Notes: generated from the sequence alone by a model not told the origin. Counted from the stretch's first letter, positions 9,156 to 17,943 are shown. The stretch is 64,000 nucleotides of DNA from an uncultured Roseibium sp. (GCF_947499295.1 NZ_CANMNP010000001.1:186001-250000); one strand, 5' to 3'. Numbers and translations are program-made.

Positions 9156-10286
9156 CTAATTCGATGTGCCCGGCTGGGTCGTCTGTTCTTGTTCTGCCTG
9201 CCGGCGTTCACGTTCGATCTCGCGCCATTTGCGAACATTCGCCTGATGCTGTTCATACGTCTCGGCGAAAACATGCCCACCGGTGCCGTCTGCGACAAAA
9301 AACAGATCCTGCGTTCGCGACGGGTTTGCCACCGCTTCCATAGCCGCTCGACCGGGGTTGCCTATCGGACCAGGCGGCAGACCGTCGATCTGATAAGTGT
9401 TGTAGTCGTTATCGGCACGCAGTTCTGATTGCTTGATAGCCGAACGATCCTTCAACCAGGCCTCACCACCATAAAGGCCATAAAGTATGGTTGGATCGGA
9501 CTGCAAACGCATGTTTTTGTTCAAGCGATTGACGAAAACACCTGCCACGCGCGGACGTTCATCCGCCAACGCCGTTTCCTTTTCAACGATTGACGCAAGG
9601 ATCACCAATTCTTCAGGCGTCTCAACAGGAAGGCCCTCGGTTCTGCGTTCCCAAACCTCGGCAAGCAATTTTTCCTGTGCTGCCTTCATCTGGTTCAGTA
9701 CATCCTGACGGGCAGCGCCGCGGGCAAAAGTATAGGTATTGGGAAGCAATTCACCTTCGACAGGAACTTCCGTGATTTCACCGGTGAGGATCGGGTGCTC
9801 CCGCACGCGCTCGAGGATCTGTGCCGTGGTCCAGCCCTCAGGAATTGTCACCGAGTGGACAACTGCGTTGCCTTCGACAAGATCGGTCATTACCTGCTGC
9901 ATCGAAACGCCAGGCGCAAACGCATATTCGCCGGCCTTCAATTTGGTCGCGTTCTTGTAGAACCGGATTCCAAGATTGAAGATCCATTCATCGATCAGGC
10001 TGTCGCCGATGACACCTTGCCCGGAAAGCCGATTGGTGATGCCCGTAAGGCCCGCGCCGGAGGATATGACGACCGTGGCGTCCTGTTGAAGCGGACCGTC
10101 CTCTTCGAACTTCTCTTTCCCGAAGTACAGGGCACCGCCAACCGCCGCGAGACCGAAGACCGCCAGCGTGATCACAAGATTAATCAAAATTACAAGGGGG
10201 TTGCGGACATGCCTCGACCGCTGCGGCGGCTCTGGCGCAGGTTCAGGCTGCAGGGCTTCACGCGGGCTTTTCGGCTTAATGCGCAT
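9156..10286 (-). CDS. mltG: Endolytic transglycosylase MltG
   Basis: MltG (YceG) is an inner-membrane lytic transglycosylase thought to cut nascent glycan strands and set their length. The protein has a cytosolic proline-rich N-terminus, one membrane helix (NPLVILINLVITLAVFGLAAVGG) and a periplasmic YceG domain with the family block ASIVEKETALADERPRVAG, which carries the catalytic Glu, followed by NRL and LQSDPTILYGL. The C-terminus is Gln/Glu-rich. I place the start at the ATG at 10286, with GGAGG 11 nt upstream; the GTG at 10298 is almost on top of that GGAG and so less likely. It lies 130 nt downstream of fabF. Confidence 0.9.
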   Translation of the reverse strand: MRIKPKSPREALQPEPAPEPPQRSRHVRNPLVILINLVITLAVFGLAAVGGALYFGKEKFEEDGPLQQDATVVISSGAGLTGITNRLSGQGVIGDSLIDEWIFNLGIRFYKNATKLKAGEYAFAPGVSMQQVMTDLVEGNAVVHSVTIPEGWTTAQILERVREHPILTGEITEVPVEGELLPNTYTFARGAARQDVLNQMKAAQEKLLAEVWERRTEGLPVETPEELVILASIVEKETALADERPRVAGVFVNRLNKNMRLQSDPTILYGLYGGEAWLKDRSAIKQSELRADNDYNTYQIDGLPPGPIGNPGRAAMEAVANPSRTQDLFFVADGTGGHVFAETYEQHQANVRKWREIERERRQAEQEQTTQPGTSN

Positions 10287-10414
10287 GTTTAGCGGCACCT
10301 CCAGGATCGAGCCTCACATCCGGGATAATGAGCTCAATCGGATCAGTTGTCACAATCAATTTCCCGAGCCGGGATTTTGACGAATCGTACCCGGCTGGGG
10401 AGAATTTGAATGGG

Positions 10415-11680
10415 TTATGCGGCAACTTTGCGGAAGACGAGCGAAGCATTTGTGCCACCAAAGCCGAATGAGTTCGACAAGGCCACGTCGATGTCCATCT
10501 TCTTCGGCTTGTGCGCAACCAGATCGATTTCCGTTTCAACGGACGGATTGTCAAGATTGATCGTCGGCGGGGCCATACCGTCACGAATTGCCAGGACGGA
10601 GAATATGGATTCCACGGCGCCGGCAGCCCCAAGCAAATGGCCAATCGAAGATTTGGTCGATGACATGGTCAGACCTGAAGCATGTTCGCCAGCAAGGCGT
10701 GTGACAGCACCGAGCTCAATCTCATCACCGAGCGGCGTTGAAGTTCCATGCGCGTTCACATAGTCGATATCCGCAGGAGTAACTTCAGCACGCTTTAATG
10801 CTGCTGCCATGCAGCGGTATGCACCATCGCCGTCAGAGGAAGGAGCCGTGATATGGTAGGCGTCTCCCGAGAGGCCGTATCCGATGACCTCAGCATAGAT
10901 GTTTGCACCGCGCTTGACCGCATGTTCGTATTCTTCCAGCACGACAACACCGGCCCCCTCACCCATGACGAACCCGTCACGAGCGACGTCATACGGCCGT
11001 GAGCCCTTTTCCGGTGTGTCGTTAAATGCGGTGGACAACGCACGACAAGCTGCAAATCCGGCAAGAGCCAGTCGGCAGACCGGAGACTCAGTGCCGCCAG
11101 CAACCATCACATCGGCATCGCCGAACGCAATCAGCCGGGAAGCATCGCCAATAGCATGTGCGCCCGTCGAACAAGCAGTCACAACCGCATGGTTCGGGCC
11201 CTTCAGGCTGTGGCGAATTGAAACGTAACCACCGGCCAAGTTGATCAAACGACCAGGAATAAAAAACGGGCTTACCCTGCGCGGCCCCTTTTCAGCCAGC
11301 AGATGAGCACCTTGTTCAATCCCCTGAAGCCCGCCGATACCGGACCCGATCAGTACGCCTGATCTGGCTTGCTGATCATAAGTTTCGGCCTTGAAACCGG
11401 AATCCGCCATGGCTTGATCGGCAGCTGCCATTGCGTAGACGATGAAGTCGTCGACTTTGCGCTGTTCCTTGACGTCCATCCAGTCATCAGGATTGAACGC
11501 GCCTTCTTCAGCAGTATCGCGCGGTATCTGACAGGCAATCTGACAGGCCAGGTCGTCAACCTTGAAATTGTCGACCTTGTTGGCCCCGCTCTTACCTTCG
11601 AGGATCTTTTTCCAAGTGACATCGACACCGCTGCCAAGCGGCGTGACCATGCCCAACCCAGTTACGACTACTCGCCTCAT
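10415..11680 (-). CDS. fabF: Beta-ketoacyl-ACP synthase II FabF
   Basis: FabF elongates acyl-ACP by decarboxylative condensation with malonyl-ACP. The start at 11680 gives the canonical MRRVVVTGLGMVTPLG; an in-frame extension to 11740 adds a Cys-rich leader that no family member has. The catalytic triad is visible: Cys in VVTACSTGAHAIGDA, His in NAHGTSTPLGDE, and His in SIGHLLGAAGAVE. The length, ~421 aa, is normal. acpP ends 87 nt upstream, and the order fabD-fabG-acpP-fabF is the standard bacterial fatty-acid cluster. Confidence 0.95.
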   Translation of the reverse strand: MRRVVVTGLGMVTPLGSGVDVTWKKILEGKSGANKVDNFKVDDLACQIACQIPRDTAEEGAFNPDDWMDVKEQRKVDDFIVYAMAAADQAMADSGFKAETYDQQARSGVLIGSGIGGLQGIEQGAHLLAEKGPRRVSPFFIPGRLINLAGGYVSIRHSLKGPNHAVVTACSTGAHAIGDASRLIAFGDADVMVAGGTESPVCRLALAGFAACRALSTAFNDTPEKGSRPYDVARDGFVMGEGAGVVVLEEYEHAVKRGANIYAEVIGYGLSGDAYHITAPSSDGDGAYRCMAAALKRAEVTPADIDYVNAHGTSTPLGDEIELGAVTRLAGEHASGLTMSSTKSSIGHLLGAAGAVESIFSVLAIRDGMAPPTINLDNPSVETEIDLVAHKPKKMDIDVALSNSFGFGGTNASLVFRKVAA

Positions 11681-11767
11681 ACACCCGCACTTACTGTTGA
11701 AGGGCCTGGCGGAGCATATCCCCGCCGGCCCGATCTTCATACATTCACAAAAAGAAGGGCTATGCCC

Positions 11768-12001
11768 TTACTTGTTGGCTTCCAGGAATTTGACAGCATC
11801 GCCCACAGTGAGAATGGTTTCTGCTGCTGTATCCGGGATTTCTACGCCGAATTCTTCTTCGAAGGCCATGACCAGCTCAACGGTGTCAAGGCTGTCCGCA
11901 CCCAGGTCGTCGATGAAGCTTGCGCCTTCTACAACTTTTTCTGCGTCAACACCGAGGTGCTCAACGACGATTTTCTTTACCCGATCCGCGATATCGCTCA
12001 T
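11768..12001 (-). CDS. acpP: Acyl carrier protein
   Basis: AcpP carries growing acyl chains on a 4'-phosphopantetheine arm. The 77-aa acidic protein has the attachment motif [21 protein letters not shown], in which the Ser of DSL is modified. The start [18 protein letters not shown] matches the family exactly. It lies between fabG and fabF; the 246-bp gap upstream is wide enough for an independent promoter, as is usual for this very highly expressed gene. Confidence 0.97.
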   Translation of the reverse strand: MSDIADRVKKIVVEHLGVDAEKVVEGASFIDDLGADSLDTVELVMAFEEEFGVEIPDTAAETILTVGDAVKFLEANK

Positions 12002-12051
12002 CTTTCACTTCCTTAGTTTTCTTCTAAACATATCTCGCGACCTGCCCCTGA

Positions 12052-12125
12052 CCGGTTTTCCAAAAAGCGGAGGCGCGACATCGCGGTCTTCAAGATGCCA
12101 ATACGCATCCAAACCGGAAAACCGG
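12052..12125. repeat. Inverted repeat in the fabG-acpP gap
   Basis: CCGGTTTTCC (12052-12061) and GGAAAACCGG (12116-12125) are perfect 10-nt reverse complements 54 nt apart, lying between fabG and acpP in the presumed 5' region of the acpP transcript. It could form an mRNA stem or be a small interspersed repeat. No function is assignable. Confidence 0.35.
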
Positions 12126-12247
12126 ACTTGAATGCGCATTTCGTAACAATCGGCGGGTTGGTAACACACTTTGTTGACCTTTACCAGCCGGTCCAGAACG
12201 CTTGTCGGCGGCCCGGATTCATTTCGCCTTCTCGGCAATTTTTCCTT

Positions 12248-12985
12248 TTAAATCATTGCCATGCCACCATTTACATGCAGGGTCTGCCCTGTCACATAGG
12301 CGGCTTCGTCGCTGGCAAGATAAAGAGCGGCTGAAGCGATTTCAGCCGAAGTGCCCAGACGCCCGGTAGGGACACTGGTCAAAATCGATTCTTTTTGCTT
12401 GTCATTCAGCGCATCGGTCATCGCTGTTTCGATGAAACCTGGCGCAATTGTATTAACGGTGATGTTCCGGCTTGCCACTTCACGGGCCAGAGACTTGTAC
12501 ATGCCAATCATGCCGGCCTTTGCCGCAGCGTAATTAACCTGGCCCGGATTTCCCGTGACACCGACAACCGACGTAATGCCAACAATGCGCCCAGAACGAC
12601 GCTTCATCATACCCTTGATCGCCGCACGACAGAGACGGAAACCGGAGGTCAAGTTCACTTCCAGCACCTGGTCCCACTCGTCATCCTTCATTCGCATGAA
12701 GATATTGTCCCTGGTGATACCCGCGTTGTTGACCAGAACATCTACCGAGCCCATCTTTTCTTCCGCAAGCGGTAGAAGAGCATCGACTGCCCCGCGGTCA
12801 GAAAGGTTGGCAGGCGTTACGAACGCACGTTCGCCGAGGTCGGCGGCGAGCGCCTCCAGTTTTTCGGCCCGTGTTCCAGACAGAGAAACCGTCGCACCTT
12901 GTGCATGCAATGCACGGGCAATTGCTTCGCCGATGCCACCGGTCGCACCAGTGACAAGTGCGTTTTTCCCTTCCAAACTGAACAT
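12248..12985 (-). CDS. fabG: 3-oxoacyl-ACP reductase FabG
   Basis: FabG reduces 3-ketoacyl-ACP with NADPH in each round of fatty-acid elongation. The 245-aa short-chain dehydrogenase starts at the ATG at 12985 (MFSLEGKNALVTGATGGIGEA); a 14-residue upstream extension lacks family support. It has the Rossmann motif TGATGGIGE, NNAG, the catalytic Ser in GITSVVG, YAAAKAG with catalytic Tyr and Lys, and the C-terminal GQTLHVNGGMAMI. It lies 71 nt downstream of fabD. Confidence 0.95.
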   Translation of the reverse strand: MFSLEGKNALVTGATGGIGEAIARALHAQGATVSLSGTRAEKLEALAADLGERAFVTPANLSDRGAVDALLPLAEEKMGSVDVLVNNAGITRDNIFMRMKDDEWDQVLEVNLTSGFRLCRAAIKGMMKRRSGRIVGITSVVGVTGNPGQVNYAAAKAGMIGMYKSLAREVASRNITVNTIAPGFIETAMTDALNDKQKESILTSVPTGRLGTSAEIASAALYLASDEAAYVTGQTLHVNGGMAMI

Positions 12986-13056
12986 TAGGGGTCCTTCCCT
13001 CGTCGGTCCTTGCCCCGCTTGGGGCACTTGATGGTGAAACCTACAGAAAAAGCGGC

Positions 13057-14001
13057 CTATCCGGAAAGCTTTTCCAAAAGCACGTCGATGTCTTCAGGAG
13101 TATTGACGGCTATCCCGGTAGCCTCTTTGGCAATCCGTCTGACCATGCCGGTCAGAACCTTGCCGGTTCCGGCTTCCACAAAGGTCTCAACTCCGTTTTC
13201 AGAAAGCCAGGTGATGCTTTCACGCCAACGCACGGTTCCGGTAACCTGTTCAACAAGACGATCACGAATTTCAGCCGGATCTGAAATCGGTGCAGCAAGA
13301 ACGTTCGCCACAAGAGGAACTGACGGTGCCTTGATATCGGCGCCCGCAAGCGCCGCTGCCATAGCATCGGCGGCAGGTGCCATGAGGGAACAGTGAAACG
13401 GCGCACTGACCGGCAACATCACCGCACGGCGCGCGCCCTTGGCCTTGGCAATCTCTACCGCGCGTTCAACGGCTGCCAGGTGGCCTGAGACGACCACTTG
13501 TCCTGGCGCATTGTCATTGGCAGCCTGGCAGACTTCACCCTGAGCGGCATCTTCAGCGACTTCCTGTGCAGTTTCAAAATCAAGACCGAGAAGAGCCGCC
13601 ATCGCTCCCTGACCGACAGGAACGGCGTTTTGCATGGCATCGCCTCTCACCCGCAAAAGCCTTGCTGCGGTGGCAACGTCGAGGCTGCCGGCAGCCGCAA
13701 GCGCCGAATACTCTCCAAGCGAATGACCTGCAACAAACGCGGCTGTAGATTTGAGTTCGAGACCTTTTGCTTCCAGAACGCGCATCGTTGCCAGACTGAC
13801 CGCCATCAGCGCCGGCTGGGCGTTTGCAGTAAGCGTCAGAGCATCCTCGGGACCGCTCCACATTATATCGGACAGTTTCTGGCCAAGAGCCTCATCGACT
13901 TCCTCAAAAACCGCTTTTGCTTCCGGAAAAGCATCCGCAAGCGCCTTGCCCATGCCAACACTCTGGCTGCCCTGGCCGGGGAATGTGAATGCAATCGTCA
14001 T
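13057..14001 (-). CDS. fabD: Malonyl-CoA:ACP transacylase FabD
   Basis: FabD transfers malonyl from CoA to ACP, providing the extender unit for FabF-type synthases. The start at 14001 (MTIAFTFPGQGSQSVGMG) is the family norm; 28 extra in-frame codons upstream are not conserved. The nucleophile is the Ser in AGHSLGEYSALAAAG, the catalytic His lies in SAPFHCSLMAPAADAM, and VEAGTGKVLTGMVRR is near the end. The length is 314 aa. It appears to be the first gene of the minus-strand fab cluster, with its promoter in the gap shared with the divergent rpsF operon. Confidence 0.95.
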   Translation of the reverse strand: MTIAFTFPGQGSQSVGMGKALADAFPEAKAVFEEVDEALGQKLSDIMWSGPEDALTLTANAQPALMAVSLATMRVLEAKGLELKSTAAFVAGHSLGEYSALAAAGSLDVATAARLLRVRGDAMQNAVPVGQGAMAALLGLDFETAQEVAEDAAQGEVCQAANDNAPGQVVVSGHLAAVERAVEIAKAKGARRAVMLPVSAPFHCSLMAPAADAMAAALAGADIKAPSVPLVANVLAAPISDPAEIRDRLVEQVTGTVRWRESITWLSENGVETFVEAGTGKVLTGMVRRIAKEATGIAVNTPEDIDVLLEKLSG

Positions 14002-14321
14002 TTGAAATCGCCTCCGAGACACGTGCACGGGACCGGAATGCTTTCGCGTTCTGCGCCCGGCTTTAATAAGAAAGCGGCATACCAACCCGGGGATGGGCTG
14101 AAGTCGAACTTGGCGCGAGGCTATGATACGCTCTTGACCACACTGTCAAGGCCTTGTGCCATGATTTCTCAATTTCAGTCGGTTTTGCGCGATTTGTTAG
14201 TCCTCTACACATGAGCGACCCAACTTTGCATTCCCAACAAGCCGGAAGCCGGTGAGATCATCGCGAACGTGCGCCTCGAGATGCAGGGGATCAATGGTCC
14301 GCAGTTTTCTTTCAGCAAGAC

Positions 14322-14349
14322 TTGCATTTTCCCCCGAAAGGAGTATAGA
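14322..14349 (+). promoter_or_regulatory. Candidate sigma-70-type promoter of the rpsF operon
   Basis: In the 524-bp gap between fabD and rpsF, TTGCAT (14322-14327) and TATAGA (14344-14349) lie 16 nt apart and would start a transcript near 14356, giving a leader of ~170 nt before rpsF. It fits the general proteobacterial -35/-10 pattern. The rest of the gap (14002-14321) shows no convincing gene, and the fabD promoter must also lie there. Confidence 0.4.
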
Positions 14350-14455
14350 GCCCGCTTCATCCGAGGTTTGGCCGGGGGCTGAACGGAAGGGCGCTAGCCA
14401 GGATTTTCTCAAAAGGTCCGACTTCCCGTGTTCCCGCTCTCGTTAGATTTCTCGT

Positions 14456-14517
14456 GCCTTTCCGGGGTTGCGAGGAGGCTCTGCGCCAGATCTCGTGTTG
14501 TCAACTTGAGGAAAGGC
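14456..14517 (+). promoter_or_regulatory. Structured rpsF leader, candidate S6:S18 autoregulatory motif
   Basis: GCCTTTCC (14456-14463) pairs perfectly with GGAAAGGC (14510-14517) just upstream of the rpsF start at 14526. The 46-nt interior can form further short helices (TGCGAG with CTCGTG, GGC with GCC), and a CCG follows the 5' arm of the stem. In many bacteria the S6:S18 complex binds an mRNA motif with an exposed CCG upstream of rpsF and represses the operon. The stem is seen in the sequence; its identity as that motif is inference. Confidence 0.45.
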
Positions 14518-14525
14518 TTGTTTCC

Positions 14526-14945
14526 ATGCCTCTTTATGAGCACGTGTTCCTGGCGCGCCAGGACGTTTCGGCCCAACAGGTCGAACAACTTGTCGAACAG
14601 TACAAGGGCCTGATCGAAGGCGCCGGCGGAAAAGTCGGAAAAATCGAAAACTGGGGTCTTCGTACTCTCACTTACCGCATCAAGAAAAACCGCAAGGCTC
14701 ACTACACCCTGATGAACATCGAAGCACCGCATGCAGCTGTTGCCGAGATGGAACGCCAGATGGGTCTGAGCGAAGACGTCCTGCGTCACATGACTTTCCG
14801 TGTCGACGAGCTGGACGAAGAGCCTTCCGCAATGATGCAGAAACGCGACCGTGACGACCGCCGTGGTGGTGGACGTGGCGACCGTGGTGACCGTGGCGAG
14901 CGTCCTGGTGGTAGCCGTCCACCGCGCCGGACCGAAGAGGAGTAA
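14526..14945 (+). CDS. rpsF: 30S ribosomal protein S6
   Basis: Ribosomal protein S6 binds the central domain of 16S rRNA together with S18. The ATG at 14526 gives the canonical [15 protein letters not shown]; the frame is open 24 codons further upstream, but that is the leader. The core (about residues 1-100) includes [24 protein letters not shown]. Residues after ~103 form an Arg/Gly/Asp-rich tail (repeated [10 protein letters not shown]), as seen in many alphaproteobacterial S6 proteins and absent from the ~100-residue short forms. rpsR follows after 6 nt. Confidence 0.97.
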   Translation: MPLYEHVFLARQDVSAQQVEQLVEQYKGLIEGAGGKVGKIENWGLRTLTYRIKKNRKAHYTLMNIEAPHAAVAEMERQMGLSEDVLRHMTFRVDELDEEPSAMMQKRDRDDRRGGGRGDRGDRGERPGGSRPPRRTEEE

Positions 14946-14951
14946 GAGACA

Positions 14952-15200
14952 ATGGTTGATGTTGCACAGCTTCCGAGCCGCCGTCCCTTCTTCCGTCGCC
15001 GGAAGACTTGCCCGTTCTCCGGTTCGAACGCACCGAAGATAGACTACAAAGACATCCGTTTGCTGCAACGCTACATTTCCGAGCGCGGCAAGATTGTCCC
15101 GAGCCGCATCACCGCGGTTTCGGCGAAGAAACAGCGTGAGCTGGCCCGCGCAATCAAACGCGCTCGCCTTCTCGGCCTGCTGCCCTTCGTGATCAGCTAA
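14952..15200 (+). CDS. rpsR: 30S ribosomal protein S18
   Basis: Ribosomal protein S18 forms a heterodimer with S6 on the 30S platform. The 82-aa basic protein has the family blocks [47 protein letters not shown] and the terminal [10 protein letters not shown]. It starts 6 nt after rpsF with a good ribosome-binding site (GAGGAG inside the rpsF stop region). rplI follows after a 117-nt gap filled with hairpins. Confidence 0.97.
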   Translation: MVDVAQLPSRRPFFRRRKTCPFSGSNAPKIDYKDIRLLQRYISERGKIVPSRITAVSAKKQRELARAIKRARLLGLLPFVIS

Positions 15201-15226
15201 GCGTTTCTGGCCATCAGAAATGCTGT

Positions 15227-15300
15227 TCTCCCGGGTTTTCCCGGGAGACCCGAATTGGGACCGCGGGAAAACGGTCTCTAACCATTGGATCTTCCAATGG
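15227..15300 (+). promoter_or_regulatory. Three consecutive hairpins between rpsR and rplI
   Basis: Three stem-loops stand in series ahead of rplI: TCTCCCGGG/CCCGGGAGA (15227-15235, 15240-15248; 9 bp, TTTT loop); GGGACCG/CGGTCTC (15257-15263, 15272-15278; 7 pairs, one G-U); and CCATTGG/CCAATGG (15282-15288, 15294-15300). The last ends 17 nt before the rplI ATG. They may form an L9-specific leader, an RNase site or a partial terminator. No known motif is recognised with confidence. Confidence 0.5.
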
Positions 15301-15317
15301 GACAGTAGGAGATAGAC

Positions 15318-15911
15318 ATGCAAGTTATCCTTCTTGAGCGTATCGCCAAGCTTGGCCAAATGGGCGACAAAGTCCGTGTGCGCGACGGCTATGCTCGTAA
15401 CTACCTTCTGCCGCAAGGCAAGGCACTGCGCGCCAACAAAGCCAATCTTGAGCGTTTTGAGCGTGAACGCACCCAGCTTGAAGCACGCAACCTTGAGCGT
15501 AAGTCTGAGGCAGAAGCAGTTGCTTCCAAGCTCGACGGCGAATCCCTGGTCATGATCCGTTCAGCGGGCGAGACCGGACAGCTCTACGGTTCCGTATCTA
15601 CACGCGACATCGCTGATGGCCTTACCGAAAGCGGCTTCAGCGTTGCCCGCAATCAGGTTGAACTGCGGACACCGATCAAAACCATCGGCCTGCACTCGGT
15701 TCTGATCCAGCTTCATCCGGAAGTCGAGGTCAGCATCTCTGTCAATGTCGCCCGTTCGGAAGACGAAGCTGTCCGTCAGGCTGCTGGTGAAGACCTCACC
15801 ACACCTGAACAGGATGTCTTCGAATTCGAAGAGGACGAAGAAGCAGAAGAGGAAGGCGCCGAAGAAGGCGCTGAAGCAACCGAAGAAGTTGCAGCTGAAG
15901 AAGAAGCCTGA
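15318..15911 (+). CDS. rplI: 50S ribosomal protein L9
   Basis: Ribosomal protein L9 bridges the L1 stalk region of 23S rRNA through two domains joined by a long helix. The N-domain ([36 protein letters not shown]) and C-domain ([11 protein letters not shown] ... [16 protein letters not shown]) are intact. Beyond ~residue 155 the protein ends in a ~40-residue tail almost wholly of Glu, Asp and Ala. At 197 aa it is longer than the ~150-aa E. coli L9 but typical of alphaproteobacteria. The ribosome-binding site AGGAG precedes the start by ~6 nt, and an intrinsic terminator follows. Confidence 0.96.
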   Translation: MQVILLERIAKLGQMGDKVRVRDGYARNYLLPQGKALRANKANLERFERERTQLEARNLERKSEAEAVASKLDGESLVMIRSAGETGQLYGSVSTRDIADGLTESGFSVARNQVELRTPIKTIGLHSVLIQLHPEVEVSISVNVARSEDEAVRQAAGEDLTTPEQDVFEFEEDEEAEEEGAEEGAEATEEVAAEEEA

Positions 15912-15943
15912 GGGCTTTAATTCAACTTCACCGGCTAAAGATC

Positions 15944-15975
15944 AACGGCGCTGTTTTCAGCGCCGTTTTTCTTTT
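15944..15975 (+). terminator. Intrinsic terminator of the rpsF-rpsR-rplI operon
   Basis: AACGGCGCTG (15944-15953), a TTTT loop and CAGCGCCGTT (15958-15967) form a perfect 10-bp stem that runs into TTTTTCTTTT, 33 nt after the rplI stop. The remaining ~300 bp to dnaB (15976-16278) is AT-rich and contains no evident gene. It presumably holds the dnaB promoter. Confidence 0.85.
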
Positions 15976-16278
15976 GCCAGCAGTTTATTTCCAATCATCT
16001 ACAAGTCGCTTCATTTGGTGAATTCAAAGTCTCATTCAACGCCTTGAAACTCATGACAAAATTGTTAACTTTCCATTTACTTTTTCAAAAAATTGTTTGA
16101 TTTCAAACACTAAGAGCTACAGCCTTGAGTCTTCAATCGACTTTAGAGTCAAGCAGGATTCGACTCTTTCCCCGTTGATCTGTGGATCTCATGAAGAATC
16201 AAAAACTGCTCTTTTTGGTGCTTGAGCGGCCCCTCAACAGAGAGTATTCCGAATGAACTTGGGTCATCGGGGGACGAA

Positions 16279-17763
16279 ATGAAGGGCACGTTGCAGAAGG
16301 TCGAAACGGAAGAAGACATCCAACGCCTGGCGCCGCATAACGCGGAAGCCGAGCGGCAGCTTCTGGGCGCAATTCTGGTGAACAACGAAACCTTTTACAG
16401 GGTTTCCGATTTTCTGGAACCGCACCACTTCTTTGTTCCTTCACATCAGGACATCTACGAAAAGATCGGCCATCTTATCAGAGCAGGCAAAACCGCCTCT
16501 CCGATAACGCTCAAGACCTTCTACCCTGCAGACGCCAAAATCGCAGATCTGTCGGCCACACAGTTCTTGCTGAGGCTTGCTGGAGACGCAGCCTCCATCA
16601 TCAACGCCGAAGACTATGGCCGCGCGATCTATGACCTCGCCATTCGCCGGAACCTGATCCGGATCGGCGAAGACATGGTCAACATCGCATTTGACGCCCC
16701 GATCGACGTACCGCCGGGACAGCAGATCGACGATGCCGAGCGCAGGTTGTTCGAATTGGCGGAGACCGGACGCTCCGAAGGCGGGTTCGTTGCCTTTGGC
16801 GATGCGTTGTCTGAAACCATCGAAATGGCGCATGCGGCCTATAATCGTGAGGGGGCGCTCTCGGGCATCTCCACCGGCTTACGAGAACTCGACAGACTGA
16901 TGGGCGGATTGCAGCATTCGGATCTTATTGTCCTTGCCGGCCGACCCGCAATGGGCAAGACATCGCTTGCCACCAACATCGCCTATAACATCGCTCAGTC
17001 CTACAAGTCGGAAGAGCAGCAGGACGGTTCGATAAAAACCGTGAATGGCGGTGTGGTCGGGTTCTTCTCCCTCGAGATGTCAGCCGAACAGCTCGCAACA
17101 CGTATTATCTCCGAGCAGGCCGAGATATCGTCTTCCAAAATCCGCCGCGGAGACATTACGGAGGCGGAGTTTGAAAAACTCGCAGCTTGCGCTCAGACAA
17201 TGCAAGCCGTGCCACTTCATGTCGACCAGACCGGCGGTATCTCCATCGCGTCGCTTGTCGCCAAGGCACGGCGCTTGAAACGCCAGCGCGGCCTGGATCT
17301 TTTGGTAGTCGACTATATCCAGCTTCTTTCCGGTTCAGCCAAGAACTCCGGCAACCGCGTTCAGGAAATCACCGAGATCACCACCGGATTGAAAGCGTTG
17401 GCAAAGGAACTCAACGTACCGATCATCGCGCTGTCACAGCTTTCCCGTCGGGTTGAATCGCGAGACGACAAACGTCCGATGATGTCGGATCTGCGTGAAT
17501 CCGGATCCATCGAGCAGGACGCCGATGTGGTGCTGTTCGTGTATCGTGAAGAATACTATCTGTCGAAGACCGAACCAGAGGTCGGATCACCTGAATATGC
17601 AGCCTGGGAAGCCAAGCACGATGCAGCCAAAGGCAAGGCAGAGGTGATCATCGCCAAGCAACGTCACGGACCGACAGGCTCAGCCAACCTGCACTTCCAG
17701 GGCGAATTCACCCGTTTCTCCGACCTTGCAGAGGACGACCACTTGCCGCAGAGGTATGAATAG
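16279..17763 (+). CDS. dnaB: Replicative DNA helicase DnaB
   Basis: DnaB is the hexameric helicase that unwinds DNA at the replication fork. The start at 16279 (ATG, with a GGGGGA ribosome-binding site 5 nt upstream) gives 494 aa; a TTG 19 codons upstream is in frame but unsupported. The N-domain begins APHNAEAERQLLGAIL; the RecA-like C-domain has Walker A GRPAMGKTSL, FFSLEMSAEQL, Walker B LLVVDYIQLL, ALSQLSRRVE and the final AKQRHGPTGSANLHF. No intein is visible. It lies between the ribosomal operon and alr-radA, as in other Rhizobiales. Confidence 0.96.
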   Translation: MKGTLQKVETEEDIQRLAPHNAEAERQLLGAILVNNETFYRVSDFLEPHHFFVPSHQDIYEKIGHLIRAGKTASPITLKTFYPADAKIADLSATQFLLRLAGDAASIINAEDYGRAIYDLAIRRNLIRIGEDMVNIAFDAPIDVPPGQQIDDAERRLFELAETGRSEGGFVAFGDALSETIEMAHAAYNREGALSGISTGLRELDRLMGGLQHSDLIVLAGRPAMGKTSLATNIAYNIAQSYKSEEQQDGSIKTVNGGVVGFFSLEMSAEQLATRIISEQAEISSSKIRRGDITEAEFEKLAACAQTMQAVPLHVDQTGGISIASLVAKARRLKRQRGLDLLVVDYIQLLSGSAKNSGNRVQEITEITTGLKALAKELNVPIIALSQLSRRVESRDDKRPMMSDLRESGSIEQDADVVLFVYREEYYLSKTEPEVGSPEYAAWEAKHDAAKGKAEVIIAKQRHGPTGSANLHFQGEFTRFSDLAEDDHLPQRYE

Positions 17764-17795
17764 CTTTGTCGCAAATGCAAAAGTCGATAGGACAG

Positions 17796-17819
17796 ATGGC
17801 AGTTGGAAACAACTGCCAT
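17796..17819. promoter_or_regulatory. GAAA-tetraloop hairpin downstream of dnaB
   Basis: ATGGCAGTTG (17796-17805), loop GAAA, and CAACTGCCAT (17810-17819) form a perfect 10-bp stem capped by a GNRA tetraloop, 33 nt after the dnaB stop. There is no T-tract, so it is more likely a transcript-stabilising 3' structure or Rho-related end than an intrinsic terminator. Confidence 0.4.
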
Positions 17820-17889
17820 TGCAACAAGAGACAGGGGCAGTCAGGCCTCACCTGAAAACATCCGCAACTAGAAAGCGCGAATTGCAAAC

Positions 17890-17905
17890 TTAAAGCGCTG
17901 TTAAA
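17890..17905. promoter_or_regulatory. CtrA-like site upstream of the PilZ gene
   Basis: TTAA-AGCGCTG-TTAAA matches the CtrA consensus TTAA-N7-TTAAC at eight of nine defined positions; it lies 39 nt upstream of the PilZ start. CtrA controls motility and c-di-GMP genes in many alphaproteobacteria, so the placement is sensible. It is a motif match only. Confidence 0.35.
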
Positions 17906-17943
17906 CAACTATAGATATGGTTCGTTGCTGATTATTTCCCACA

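Noticed and set aside
14197..14412. 71-codon minus-strand frame in the fabD-rpsF gap
   Set aside because: It has no ribosome-binding site or recognisable composition and overlaps the rpsF promoter region.
16222..16278. TTG start for dnaB, 19 codons upstream
   Set aside because: The ATG at 16279 has a better ribosome-binding site and matches the family N-terminus.
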